The notes under the pieces were generated by a model, which had not been told where the DNA came from, searched no databases, and was given only the letters and a program-made list of their open reading frames with translations. A DNA stretch of 64,000 nt from Nageia nagi (taxonomy: Eukaryota > Pinophyta): positions 32,612,001-32,676,000 of the forward strand of contig JBITNC010000001.1 of the NCBI GenBank assembly GCA_050084985.1, given 5' to 3'. Shown here piece by piece: positions 22,819 to 34,800 of this stretch. Position 1 is the stretch's first letter. Each line of letters begins with the position of its first letter. The translations under genes and the position numbers were made by a program.

Positions 22819-23429
22819 TCAGACCCTAAATAATGCAAATTAATTACTAATGGGGTTAAGCATATAGGTTCATTTTGTTAACATGCATATCCAATTGATT
22901 ATAAAAGATAGACATTAAGAATGAGCAATATAACATACATAAGCATGATGTTGGCACCCTGATAATAGTACACTACCAACATCATGTAATAGAGCAAATC
23001 AAGAGTGTGAAAAAAGATAAAATGACAAGAAAATAAATGATTTATCAATATAACAAAAGTATGATAATGTTTGAGATAAGAAATTTAATATATAAATAAG
23101 AAGACTTAGCAAAGGTTTGGTTTGTAAATAATATTTGAATCCTTGATTTTTTATCTAATATTCATTTGATAGAGGCCTTGGGTCTTCTATAATCTACACC
23201 TTATATAATATCCCAATGATGATAATCTCATCATTCATCTTTGTATGTCTTGAATGCCTTTATATAGGGATGCTTCTATTATAGTATTTTACCTCTTGTA
23301 CATGCCACAAGGGTCAAATACATGGCCTACACCTTTCTTATACATTTTTAATCCCTTTTTAAGTGATACCTTATTAAGGGATTAAAATGATTTATTAAAT
23401 ACATAAAGGTTCATTTTTAAGCATCTATA
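22819..23429 (-). repeat. 5' LTR of element B
   Basis: 611 bp, clearly homologous to 15372-16051. The minus-strand start reads TATAGATGCTTAAAAATGAA, a TG-to-TA change relative to TGTAGATGCC in element A. The inner end near 22819 is GGGTCTGAA. Confidence 0.85.
23259..23266 (-). promoter_or_regulatory. TATA box, 5' LTR of B
   Basis: Minus-strand TATATAAA at the position matching that in the 3' LTR. In the 5' LTR it would drive transcription of the element toward lower coordinates. Confidence 0.5.
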
Positions 23430-23676
23430 AATACTATAAAATTATATTCAAAGGTTTGATTTCATGAAAACTTTACATAGGTTTAGCATAAACCATCACC
23501 AAATACCATATAAGTTGGTTCAAAGCTTCAATTTCATGAACACTTTGCATAGGTTTGATATGAATCATCATCAAATACTATATAAATTTGTTCAAAGTTT
23601 TACTTAATGAACACTTTGCATTGGTTTTATAGGCATCAAATGCAATTCATATTTGTTCAAATTTTACACCTTTTTA
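23430..23676. repeat. 73-bp tandem array, right part
   Basis: Continuation of the 14879-15371 array after element B. Three more diverged copies are visible, with the TTTGATTTCATGAA block and ACTTTGCATAGGTTTG. The last copy decays toward 23676. Confidence 0.8.
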
Positions 23677-23692
23677 AAGATGATTCATGTAG

Positions 23693-24672
23693 ACACTAAA
23701 ATACAAACCTTTTTCAAAAGTTGAAAAAGAATATAAATCTAAATATTATATAAAAAGTTTATAATTAATGTTGAGTTGCTATCACTCGACAACCAGTTGT
23801 TGGCCATTTATACCAAATATCAACATCTATATAAAGGAAATTGATGACTATAATTAAAATAACCAAAACAAAATAGTGATTTTTTGAGTGACTCATCTAA
23901 AAAAGTTGTAGATCAATAATGATTCATGGCCAATCCTATAGATTTAAGCACAAGACCACTATTATTTTATATTTGGATGAGTACTTAGACTTATTTTTTG
24001 ATCTCAAAATATGAACTTAAATAGATTTTGAAATGTATAAATACAACCTTCCACATTGAATAAAGGGACCCAATTTCAAAGAAAAGGCACTCTACCAAAA
24101 TTCATCCAAAATTTGTTGAAGTTGAATGTATTTAATTTGATGCTTTTATTTTCATTTTATATGTAATGTTATGTTTTTAAAATGAATAGGTATGTTTGAT
24201 GTGTTTGTTTTTTCATGTGTATAGGGTCAATAGGTGCAAAAATATGGAGCAATAAGGATCTTATAAGCAAGAGGAATTGAGAATTTAATGAATTACCTAA
24301 GGATTCATAGAAGTAAAATTCAACAATTTGCAATAAAAGAATAAAAAATGCGAACAATTATAATATATATGTACACAACTATACACAACTATCGATGACC
24401 ATATAGAAACATTAATGAATTTATAGAAAGTTATAAAGGCTAAAACTACAATTTTGTAAAATCCATTTAGATAAGGCATTCCAAATATAGGTATTCATTA
24501 CTATAATTGAGTTCATACTAGAGGCATAAAATAAGTACTTATCTTAATATTATTTATCTTTATTTACTAACAGGGTTGCTTTTTGGTATGACATTATGGC
24601 ATTAGAAGGAGAGCCCCTTGCATATAGATGCCATAAATAATAAAAGACATGGGTTATTTGGGTTTTCTACAA
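23693..24672 (+). repeat. LTR-like segment of uncertain owner
   Basis: It starts TGTAGACACTAAAATAC and can be read to end in TCTACA near 24668, giving the inverted ends TGTAGA/TCTACA seen in element A. The preceding TTTAAAGATGATTCA could be a decayed purine tract. A TATA-like GTATAAATAC lies at about 24032. It could be the 3' LTR of a plus-strand element that includes the 73-bp array, or the 5' LTR of element D. It does not resemble A's 5' LTR beyond the ends. Confidence 0.3.
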
Positions 24673-26339
24673 TTTTTGTTGTTAGGTTTCTCATCTTATG
24701 GTTTCATGACTAATTGGAAATTGTAGTCTATGTTTTTTTAGGATTTGTAGCAAAATTAATAATGATTAGATATTAGACACTAGCAATTAGGAAAAAATGC
24801 CATTGATTGGATAGGAAATGCTAATTATTGAAAACATAGGTAGATTCCCAATTTTTTTCAATACTAAAAGCATAATGTAGTCATCTAAAATTAGAAATGA
24901 AAATGAATCCCTTGTTTGTGATCTCTATACTCATAATTCATTTAGATGAAGGGAATTTAATATTAGTATATTTAGTATTTAATTAGTGTTTATTATTTTT
25001 TTTAGCTCCATAATTGCAAAAAATATAATTATTTGGTTCACTTATGATCTCCCTTTGTGCTAAAAAGCAGTCTTAGGTGATCATAATGAACTTAATAGAA
25101 AAATAGTAAATGAACTTTTATTTGATCCATAATTTAATTTGGAAAATGAACTCAATCTAATTACTTCTATAATTGAAAGGAGTAATTAATTATCATTAAA
25201 ATCAGAATGAAATTAAGGTAAATGAATCAAATTAAAGGTAGAGTAGAATATTGAATTGGTAAAGGAATGTGGCGGTTGGACATATATTAAGATATTTATA
25301 TTTAACTAAGTATGCTCTTACTTTTACACCTATGGTGATATGAAGTGATAAAAAAAGTTAAGAGGGGAATTGAATCCACATTAAAGATGATTTAAATGAA
25401 CATACATTTAAAACTCTTTTACTATATTCTCTTAACATGCTGAAAGATGATTTAAGGTATATTGTGACTCATAAAGAGAGGAAAATAACTCACATTAAAG
25501 GAAAATCTACATACATTAAAGGCTCCTTAATTGTATGCCTTTAACATGTCAAAAGGTGGTCGAATGTAGATTGTGACTTGTGAGGAGAGGTAATGAATCG
25601 TAGCTAATTACTTCCATAATTGAAATATTAAATGAATTTCATTTAAATTTGGAATAAATATCATAAAATGTAATGAATATCATGGGTTGATTAGAGAAAT
25701 TTTTAATCAATATAAATGTATGTTTGGGTGGGTTAGAAATTACATTCATACATACTTTGTTTTAATTAAATGTATAATCATAAGGCCTAGTAAAATAAAC
25801 ATAAATAAGTTGGATATCATTACCAACCATTGATTCTTACTTTTTTATGTTCCCATCAATAAGATACAATGAACCTTATAGCCAAAACCTAAAGATGAAT
25901 ATTGGGTTCATAGTTTAGTAGTTGTTACTTTCTACTGAATGACTATAAAAAAGGGAACTATACTTGGATTTAATCATCAAGATAGTTATCATCAACATCC
26001 CTTGAACCCCATTATACTAATGGGACCATTTTAAATACCAAGTTGTTATTTAGCCATATATAGCCTATTAGGAGTACTAGCCTACTTTGATTAAACATTT
26101 AACTAGATAAAATATTTTAGGAAAACTAAAAAGATTAAAAAATACAATTCACATGGCTCATATTAAAGAGTAATAAAATTTGTCAAAAAGGTAAAAAAAT
26201 ATAGTAGGTTTTATGTGCACGAAATTATATTTTCATAAACATAAAATCAAAGATAAAAATATAATTTCTATATTCGATGTTTGTTTTCTTTTTATAGTTT
26301 GCTAAAAATATGGTGTAAATTAATTCTTAAAAGGCTTTT
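24673..26339. other. Unassigned AT-rich sequence
   Basis: No coding or structural feature is recognised except the diverged tandem duplication at 25398-25610. It could be the leader of element D if the LTR-like piece at 23693 belongs to D. Confidence 0.45.
25398..25610. repeat. Diverged tandem duplication, unit about 114 bp
   Basis: Two copies share CATACATTTAAA/CATACATTAAAG, then CTTAACATGCTGAAAGATG or CTTTAACATGTCAAAAGGTG, then ATTGTGACT and GAGAGG. Copies lie at about 25398-25490 and 25510-25605. Confidence 0.6.
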
Positions 26340-27884
26340 CAAGAGCAAGAACCCAATGGTGAGTATAATTTAGAAGAAAGAGGAATTCCTAGGTCTAGTA
26401 GGAATCTATCAAGAAGATAAACTCCTCAAGATACAAATATTGGAGTATATCAAGATCCTATTGATAATGATTTGAAAGATGTTAGACAAAATATAACACA
26501 ACTAATAATTTTTCAATCTTCACCTCATACTCATAGTCTTCCTTTAGATTTGGAATATTTAAAGAAAGATGAAAAAACAACAACAAAAGATGAAGAAGAT
26601 AACGAAGAAGGAAATAATCCTCCTTCAAGAGCACAATCAGTTGATATTATATTTCAAAGAGGCCATCATAGACCTAAGTATAATCATGTCACATGATACT
26701 TACCATATAGACTATTAGTTTGATCATATTTAAGAATATAAATTTATACAACTTCTATAATATTAAGGTAAATGGAAGAATTTGATGATCAAATTTCTAT
26801 ACATACAAGAACTCCAATGCCTAAATCAAGAAACCCTTTCAAAGTGTATAGCAATTCTTTTTATGTCTTAAAATCAAATACGCTAAGTCCTTTTTCATGT
26901 CATAGAAGAGATAAATAAGGATAATAAGCTCAAAATAATAATAGTTTAATATAATTTAAATTATAAGAAATATCTTCTTATCCCCATAGGAAGGAATATA
27001 TGCCTTAGAGTAACATACAACAATAATAACAACAAATATTGGCTCGATATGATCAACATAAGAAATTAAGTTTTTAGAACAACATCAAGTACAAGCACAA
27101 CCTGTGTCTAATGTACATCAAAATAAAGCATCTATAATACATAATCATAATAAGAAAATTGTTCAAATTCAATATGGGTATGATCAAAGGTTAAATAGAG
27201 ATAGAAAAGGATAACCTAGAGCATGATGATTATCATCACATGGCCATGGAGTTTATAGATATCAAGATCCTTTTTTTCTAAGAAAAAGGAAGTTTAACTC
27301 AAAAATCAACAAGATGAACTTCAAAGATATCATTTACCTCCACCTAAGGATAAAGGATAAACATATAAACCTCTTTAGCCACTGCTGCCTACTTGATTGT
27401 CTTGTCAACCTCCAACTCCATCTCCACCATATGATAAGGTTTATTATGATGCAAGAACACCTTTTGAATAAGAATATATACCATTTCAAGGATATGAAGA
27501 AGAAGCACATACAATAAATGAAGAATATCATGTGTATTTAGAAAATGAACCAAAAGAAGAGGCAATGAAAGATGATAACTTTTATGAAAGGTTAAGGGAA
27601 ATAGAAAGGGAGTTGTGTATGCAAGGTTAAAAAAATTATCTTATGAAATAATTTGTAATGAACCAATTCATCCTAGTGTTCCTAAAAAGGAAATTTCTTT
27701 TAAATTTAAAATTCTAAAAATTGAACCATTTAAAGAAAAGGAAGATCCTAAAGAACATTTAAGAAGATTCAAATACTTAAGGTATTTGATCACCAATGAT
27801 GATGCATTAATATTACATATCTTTTTTAAAATGCTACTTGTCCAAGTGATGGATTAATATAATAATTTACCAAAATATAATATT
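26340..27884 (+). pseudogene. Ty3/gypsy gag, element D, cut by C
   Basis: Plus-strand Gag remnant. The N-terminal part is acidic and polar (EEDNEEGNNPPSRAQSVDII at about 26590-26650). The diagnostic block is at 27615-27857: KKEISFKFKILKIEPFKEKE, then DPKEHLRRFKYLRYLITNDD and LHIFFKMLL, the DP..HL..F......D.....F...L pattern. After the stop TAA the text reads YNNLPKYNI, the W.NNLP..SI block. There the frame ends at 27885, where the LTR of element C begins. The interrupted remainder of D is not identified in the window. Confidence 0.75.
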
Positions 27885-28460
27885 TGTAGACTTCAAATTA
27901 TGTAAAACATGAATATACATAATAAATAAATTGATCTACAATAGAAGAAGAGTTGAATTAATAATGTACACTAGATCAGATCATAACAGATATACATGAA
28001 TACATGAACCTTACATGAAGTGTATATGTGTAGGATATGTTGAATTGTATTATGTGTAAGAGATAGAAAGTTTCAGGGCTCAAATTATAATAATTTTTTA
28101 TTATATATGGCATCTAAAAACACCATAGCTTGATGAAGACTATGGTTGACAACCACCTATTAGAGTTATTATTATATTAAAGAGTTTTAATATCTAGAGG
28201 TCAACCTATTCCACTCGCTTATATAGCTTTTAAGGACATAAAAAGGAGTGAAGATTGAACTCTAGCAATAATATAAACTTTGTTATATTCAATATAATTT
28301 AAAACATGAACCATGGTAAATGATATAGCATTTAATATAACACATGATATTGCATTGTAATATCAACTTTATCTTAACATTTGTAATATTACAATAAGTC
28401 ATTTCAAAAGTCTAAATATGATTTATTAAATAAATAATAAATCATTTTTAGGTATCTATA
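27885..28460 (-). repeat. 3' LTR of element C
   Basis: A 576-bp LTR with the plus-strand left end TGTAGACTTCAAATTATG and the minus-strand start TATAGATACCTAAAAATGA. These match the LTR ends of A and B. The interior differs from B. A polypurine tract follows at 28461, so it is the 3' LTR of a minus-strand element extending rightward and not a solo LTR. It interrupts the gag of D. The five bases to its left are ATATT. Confidence 0.7.
28219..28225 (-). promoter_or_regulatory. TATA box in LTR of element C
   Basis: Minus-strand GCTATATAAGCGAG around 28215-28227, about 240 bp into the LTR. Confidence 0.5.
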
Positions 28461-28474
28461 TTTTCCCCCTCTTT
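28461..28474 (-). promoter_or_regulatory. Polypurine tract of element C
   Basis: Minus-strand AAAGAGGGGGAAAA abuts the LTR start, as in element B. Confidence 0.75.
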
Positions 28475-31230
28475 AGATATTAAATGAAAAGCATTTAAAT
28501 TACATAATCCAAAGAATTTTAGAGAAGAGAAGAAAATTTTTAATAGTAAAATGGACTTCCTTTTTTTGATTGATATGTTGAGTATGATATGTTGTATGCT
28601 CCCTTTTGGTTTTGTATTTCCCATTGCTCTAGCTTTTACAAGGAATCAAGTAGAAAATTAGAGTCCTTGAACTACCACATTTTAGCCATTTTGCATTAAC
28701 TCATGCATCATAAAAGTGATTTTTGACACCTTGATGTAATATACATTATTATCTAGAAATCTACATCAAAGTAAATTTGGTGAAGTATTTGATGCCTATG
28801 TTGAGATTTTAGATGACACATTACTCGATGTATTTTTTCAATGTTATAGATGACACATATATTAATGTATTATTTTATCATTTTTTGACACTATGGTTGA
28901 CTCTTAGTATGAAACTTTTTTAACTCTTCTTTGATATTTTAAATGATGCTTTGTTACTATAAATTTTAATTTCATCCAAGATACATATTATATGTTTTGA
29001 CATTTGAAATGGTCATATATGGCATTGATTGAATATCCTAAACATGAAAATTGGTAATCATTCCAACACCTCCACTTTGATTGAAAATAAAGCTAAAATG
29101 GATGCATATTTTTGTAATTTTGACCATTATAGAATGAAGAATTGCTTTAAAAAAAATCAAGTATGAGCTTTATATGATGAAGATGATAGAATGCCTCATT
29201 ATTATTGATCTAAAATGGATTTACAAGTCTTAAAAAAGGTGAACTTTTCAAGTTTATAATTTTTTTGATTATTCTCTTCCATATTAAATAGCTCTCTTCC
29301 ATGATTTCAATGCTTCAAATGAAAATTAAAATGAAGCTATAATTTGTAAGTTAATGCTTTATTGATGAACTCACTAGGAGTAGATACGATTGATTCATAT
29401 ATTAAAATTTGAATAATTGGTACCAAAAATTATGATGAAAATGTTATCAAAATTTTAAGGCATTTAGATAGAGGACTTGAAAGTTATGGCACTCACAAAA
29501 TCATAAATTATCATTCTACATTCCTGACTAAGTCATAATTTTGACACTTGCTAGGTGCAAATTTGCATTGGAGGCCAAGTTGATGATAATTCTTAGAGAT
29601 ACCAATAAGTATTTAAAGTATAAAATTTATACTAGTTAATATAATTATATACAAGAACACCTAGATGAAATTTTGTAACATTTAGAGTTATTATATTGAA
29701 GTTGTGGTCATGCCAAAATGGTACCAGAAGTAGTTTTGATAGTTTTGCAAAATCCAAAAAGATAGGAGAATATAAACATATGAAGCCAAAAAAAATGCTA
29801 CAAGAATACATATGAGGGAAATCATTATTTTGATGATGATATATCATATTGTAAAGGAGAAAAAATAACAAATATTATCTTATCACCATGTAACCATAAA
29901 CTTCAAATTTGTAATCCCTTAATGCTATAAAAGGGAACATGGAGTATGGAAAAAGTTAAGTCATTTAGTGTGGATTTCCTCCCAATGGGAGTGAGTTAGT
30001 GTAGGTTTGAAAAGAATATATAAGACTCTATTTTATTATAAAATCCATGGAAAATAACAAAACCATGAGAGTAATATTGGAGGTGCATTTTAAGCTTACA
30101 TAGTAGAAGAAAAAGAACATGGATAATATTATTACCATGGAGAAAGAAGTGGAGGACATAATTGCCATGATGGAAAAAAAATACAAATAGTAGTTCTAAA
30201 TATGTTATTTTGAGATAAGAGATGTGGAACTATGCTCAAGCACTTTCATTGAAAAGAGATTCATCTTTGAGAAAAGGATTCCATGGAGAGCCTGCAATGA
30301 TCATGTGATTTGACTTCAACAAACAAAAGAGTGAAGTAAGAAGGATCATACAAGTGGCATTGTAAAATAGACTCTACAATAATAGATTGCTATTTTTTTT
30401 TATGTAGACCATATCAGTCAAACTAGGGTAACCTGTGTGTACATCATTTTGTGTATTTTTTATTTGGTGTGCATTTTTATTTTCATAAGCACTAAAAGGA
30501 ATAAAGTGTGAAGATCCAAATTAAATATTGAAGTAGGGTTTATAGTACAAATGAGTTTGTTATATAGAAATGACCATCATGATGAGAATTTAATTAAGTG
30601 GTCAAAATATTAATTTTGGAGGGTTAGCATGAGAAGAATTTAAGGTTGGAAAGAAAATGATTTTCTCCTCCTTTTGTAGATTTAATTGAAATAAAGTATA
30701 TGGATTTCATTCCTTCAACAATATGGATGATTCTTTCATGTTGTATTTAGGTGAAAGTGATCATACCTATTTGGGATTAAACTCATCTACTCCTAATTCC
30801 AAGGTGAACTATTGCAAATGTGGTACAAATGTATTTATGTATGAATGAATGACATGAATGCACTAAGATACAAGGCATTATGTATCAAGATCAATGGTTT
30901 ATTATTATAAATATTTAAAGTGAAAATGTAATTTTCAAATTACAAAATATTCAAAAAAATACTATAATTAAAATATATATAATGTTTAATTCATCAAATG
31001 TACATGTAATATTTTAATCATCAATATCTTTTTTATCAAGAAGATGTATACCATATTTTCCTCTTGAATCATAATCAATTACAAACCACTTCTTTTCATA
31101 TAGTACATCTAGATAAAAAACTATTTGAATACAATGTTGTTGTAAAACATATGGCTCTTTTTCTTAAGGTAAATATCATGTGGAGTCAGTTGCATAGTAA
31201 CCACTATGTATATCATGCCAAATTGTTCTT
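28475..31230. other. Internal or unassigned sequence right of LTR C
   Basis: No gag or pol motif could be read on either strand. Loose repeats of TAGATGACACAT...GATGTATT at 28810-28880 may be a decayed 3'-UTR minisatellite. A plus-strand TATA-like CTATAAAAGGGAAC lies at about 29927. The 5' LTR of C was not found; the CACTA remnant to the right may mark its limit. Confidence 0.4.
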
Positions 31231-31494
31231 CTATTTTACAAATCCTTCAAAACATTTACATTTAAATACTACACATTTGAATATTCTAAAATTCAATTGT
31301 AGTATTTCTTGAATTTTTTCAACATATTGTATTTTTTCTTCTATTAAGTTTGTATCTTTTGTACTTGCACAAATTGTTTGGTCAAAATCAATCATCACTC
31401 CATAGTCAAAGGTCATTCTATTATTATATTTCTTTTTAATTCTAAAGTGTTGACCATATGCCCACATTAAAGGGAAATATAATGCCTCACACAT
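31231..31494 (-). pseudogene. CACTA transposase C-terminal domain (DUF4216)
   Basis: A minus-strand frame of 87 codons. It reads GQHFRIKKKYNNRMTFDYGV, then IQYVEKIQEILQLNFRIFKC and VVFKCKCFEGF. The block 'Y.G.I.EI.EL.....K..VFKC.W.' is characteristic of DUF4216, found at the C-terminus of plant CACTA transposases. It is the last recognisable module of the transposase pseudogene that begins at 36723. Confidence 0.75.
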
Positions 31495-34400
31495 TTATAT
31501 ATCAATTTTATATTAGCGTAAGCATTATATCTATATTAACAACTATATTATAAAAAATTTAAACTTAGAGCTATATGAACTAATGAATAATTACCTCATA
31601 ATTGCATCCATCAATTATATTTAAAGCATCTTTATAGGTTTTTTCTTCTAAACTTTTAGCTAATTTCTCTTCAATTGCTTGTTTTATCCATGACCTTATA
31701 CACTCTTTTGGCCAATTTTCATCTCTAAGATGTGGAGGTATAGGTGTACTCCTTGGATTTTCACTACGAAAAAAATATGTTGTGTTAGAATTGCCCTTTT
31801 TTCACCTTCATTAATTGAATCCATTCTTTACAACCTTCCATATTCATCATGAAAAAATGGTTTTTAGATTCATACATGTCATGATCTATAATTTTTTTTA
31901 TAACATAAAATGAACTTGTTAGTAACTATTGATTAGATTAAATCAAAATTGCATGTGCATATTACTTATATAAACTAATATTATCTAAAATGTAGTTAAT
32001 ACCTTTATTAAGAGCATATTATCTTCCATTTGTTACTAAAACCTCTTCTTTTAATTTATATATGTCTTTATCTACTTGTAACCATATCATTAGAGTTGAA
32101 TCATGAATTTGAGATAGAAACTCACTTATATAAAAATATAATTTTGCATAATATATCCCTCACACATAGATCCTTCTAGTTTTGATTTTTGTTTAACAAA
32201 TCCTTTTTGTACTTTCAAAAATATTTCTATAAAAAACATGCTTCTAGTATTTATAACACTTGTTAGTTCAATATCATATACTAGGTGGATCAATAGCTGA
32301 ACTTGTATGTCCATAAAAGTAATAGGCATTTCTTTTTAAAATTTACAAATAATTTCTATAATTTATCTATGCCATCTAGGGATTTCATTCACATGTATTT
32401 TCTTTAAATTCAACCACCTATTTATGAAAATATAATTAATATCATTAGATGTAAAAATGTATTAAAAATTAGAAAATAATAATAAATGCATTATATTTTT
32501 TCATTGATCAGTATCATAAATAACATGAAATACCTTAGAAATAATGATAGTCAATCAATTGCATATCTTAAATCAGTAGGTAAAGTCATACATCCATGAA
32601 TTGTAAGTAGAAAAATAATATGTAGCAAAATTTACATTAATCAAAATATAGATGAATAAAATATATATGAATACAAATATAGATAAAGATTTTTATATGC
32701 ATATAATATGAGAATACCTTCAATACATTGTGATAATCATGACACTTTAATCCTATCATTTTTTCATCAACTGTGAATGATTTTTTTTAGAGATGATGCA
32801 TATCCTATTGGTATTTTAATGGTCTTAAAAACATTATGTATAATGTTCACTTCATCTTTAGTCATAATCCATAAGGTTGGAGTAGGTGCATTTGTTATTC
32901 CATATAAATTTTTAGTTACTCAAAGGGCACATTTGGTTTTGGTGGCCTTTAAGTCATATCTTAGTTGAATTATATCTAATTATTTTCTTGTTATATACCA
33001 ATATAAAGAAGATGTAACATTATTTATAATATACATATGATCCAATAAATGTGTCACTAAAAATCCTTCCAGTATTTTAGATTATAAAATATTGGCAATC
33101 CATTCATACCTAAAAGCATATGTAAATGTAAATATTTAATTAATAAAATAATTGAATTGAAATGTTACACATAATTTTTTGAAATGAATAAATATATTGA
33201 TATAGTATTTTATTAAATTTAAGCTTGAGGTAATTCATTTTTTTTTAAGAATAACATCCTCTAGGTCTTCAGCAATACCTTCCTCAAAGGTTTTTATCTA
33301 ATATTATTTTTCATATTCTTAGTACTTTTTCAACCAATCCAAAGGAGATACATATTTGGGAGTTTCATTATGATTAGTTTGACCATTAAACTATGATTTC
33401 ATATTTTGAAACTCATGATATAATGGTAAATATTTTTTATGGCCAAGGTGTTCCATATTCTACAAGTGTTCTGAATATCCTGCTATAAGATTTTTTGCCT
33501 ATGGACAAGCATGATAACCTTTTGTATGCAATATTGCAATACATTTTTATTATAGAATAAAACTATATCTAATTTTTTAAATTAAATATTTATAATTTAT
33601 TATTTTCTTATAAATGTAAACATAATAAAAATTATATATGCATACCTAAACTAATACTATAACTTGGATGACCATGTATAGTCCAATAAAGTATGCCATA
33701 TAATGTGAATGATATTTATTGGATGGGTCTAATTATATCAATCACATTATAAATTCCATTTCATAATTTCACTAGTTCACCAATTAATGGTTCAAGTTAA
33801 AGATCTATATTTTTCACTTGATGTGGTCTAGGAACTGAAAGAGTTAATATTAAATATTCCTTTCTCAAGGACATCCATAAGCTATGTTATAATAACAACA
33901 AGCTAAACTAAATAATTAGATTATTGTATGGAATATGGATTGACACCATCAATTGGTAAACCCAACCTGAGATTTCTAGGTTCATCTTGAAATTTATCAG
34001 GCCATATATTTTCTATATGTTTCATTGCTCTAGAATCTTTAGAAAATTGTAATACATCATCATCACTCCTAGTTTTTATATTTCAATCCATCTATTGTGC
34101 AAGTGGCTCACACTTATACATTCTAATGAATCTATCAATAATTGGAAGATGATGAATAACCTTTTGAGGAACATTATTCCCCATAATTCCTGAATGGTAT
34201 CTATTTGCATCACACTTTGGACATACACTCAATTTTTTATATAGTACTCTATGTAATATTCAATCATGAATACAAGCATGGTATGAAACACATGATACCC
34301 CTACATCATTCAAAACTTTTCATGTTTTTCTACACAAAGAAAGAATGATATTATCACTTGGAAGCATTTTTTCACTTAGTAATCTATAATGCAAACAAAA

Positions 34401-34800
34401 CCCTAAAATTATTATGTATATAATAAAAAAAGATTAAAAAATTTCCAATAAACTTACAAAAATGGAAAAAAATATAAAAATAAATACATAATTTAGAAGA
34501 TCATTAACACTTGTATCTAACCATCCATTTTTTGCCTTTATATTCATGATAAGTAGGAGCACTTACAAATTGGAAATACATGCTCCATTATATAAAGGTA
34601 TTTTTATAGCAGCATACATGATATCATTTTCAAAATCACATCTTGTTCCACCATCATGTGTATGCGGATTATCATTCATGTCTATATCTACATCATTTTC
34701 ATGTGTATAAATTGATTTAAATAAATCATGTACTGTATTTTGCTATTGATCATGAGCATTACATTGTATTTTATCATTTTCACTATCCGAATTCATAACT
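31495..34800 (-). pseudogene. CACTA (En/Spm) transposase TNP2 and DUF4218
   Basis: On the minus strand, in order: IPLYNGA and KAKNGW (34610-34520); HACIHD, LCPKCDANRY-like CPKC, GNNVPQKVIHHLPIIDRFIR (34300-34120); SRAMKHIENIWPDKFQDEPR, NLRLGLPIDGVNPY (34050-33930); LTLSVPRPHQVKNIDL, LEPLIGELV, ILYWTIHGHPSY (33850-33660); KGYHACP, NMEHLGHKKYLPLYHEFQNM (33520-33400); NAPTPTLWIMTKDEVNIIHN, IKIPIGYAS (32890-32780); and MPITFMDIQVQLLIHLVYDI, KLEGSMCEGYI (32329-32140). This is the module order of TNP2 followed by DUF4218. TNP2-type transposases cut and paste CACTA elements. Stops, frame shifts and probable introns between blocks show it is dead. Confidence 0.85.

Larger units (their letters stand above)
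15372..23429 (-). mobile_element. LTR retrotransposon B, gag-only, with antisense ORF
   Basis: An element of about 8.06 kb on the minus strand. Both LTRs, a PPT beside the 3' LTR and a PBS-like site beside the 5' LTR are visible. It is flanked by AATAC on both sides (15367-15371 and 23430-23434), a 5-bp target duplication within the 73-bp array. Both outer ends read TA instead of TG/CA. Internal content on the minus strand is gag (22286 down to about 20600). Then comes an unassigned stretch, an antisense ORF on the plus strand (17703-19690) and a 190-bp minisatellite next to the 3' LTR. No RT, RNase H or integrase motif could be found, so it probably relied on another element's pol. The layout recalls non-autonomous gag-carrying (TR-GAG) and Tat elements. 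Confidence 0.8.

Noticed and set aside
27885-28460. Solo LTR
   Set aside because: A PPT directly follows the LTR start on the minus strand. A solo LTR would be flanked only by host DNA and a target duplication.
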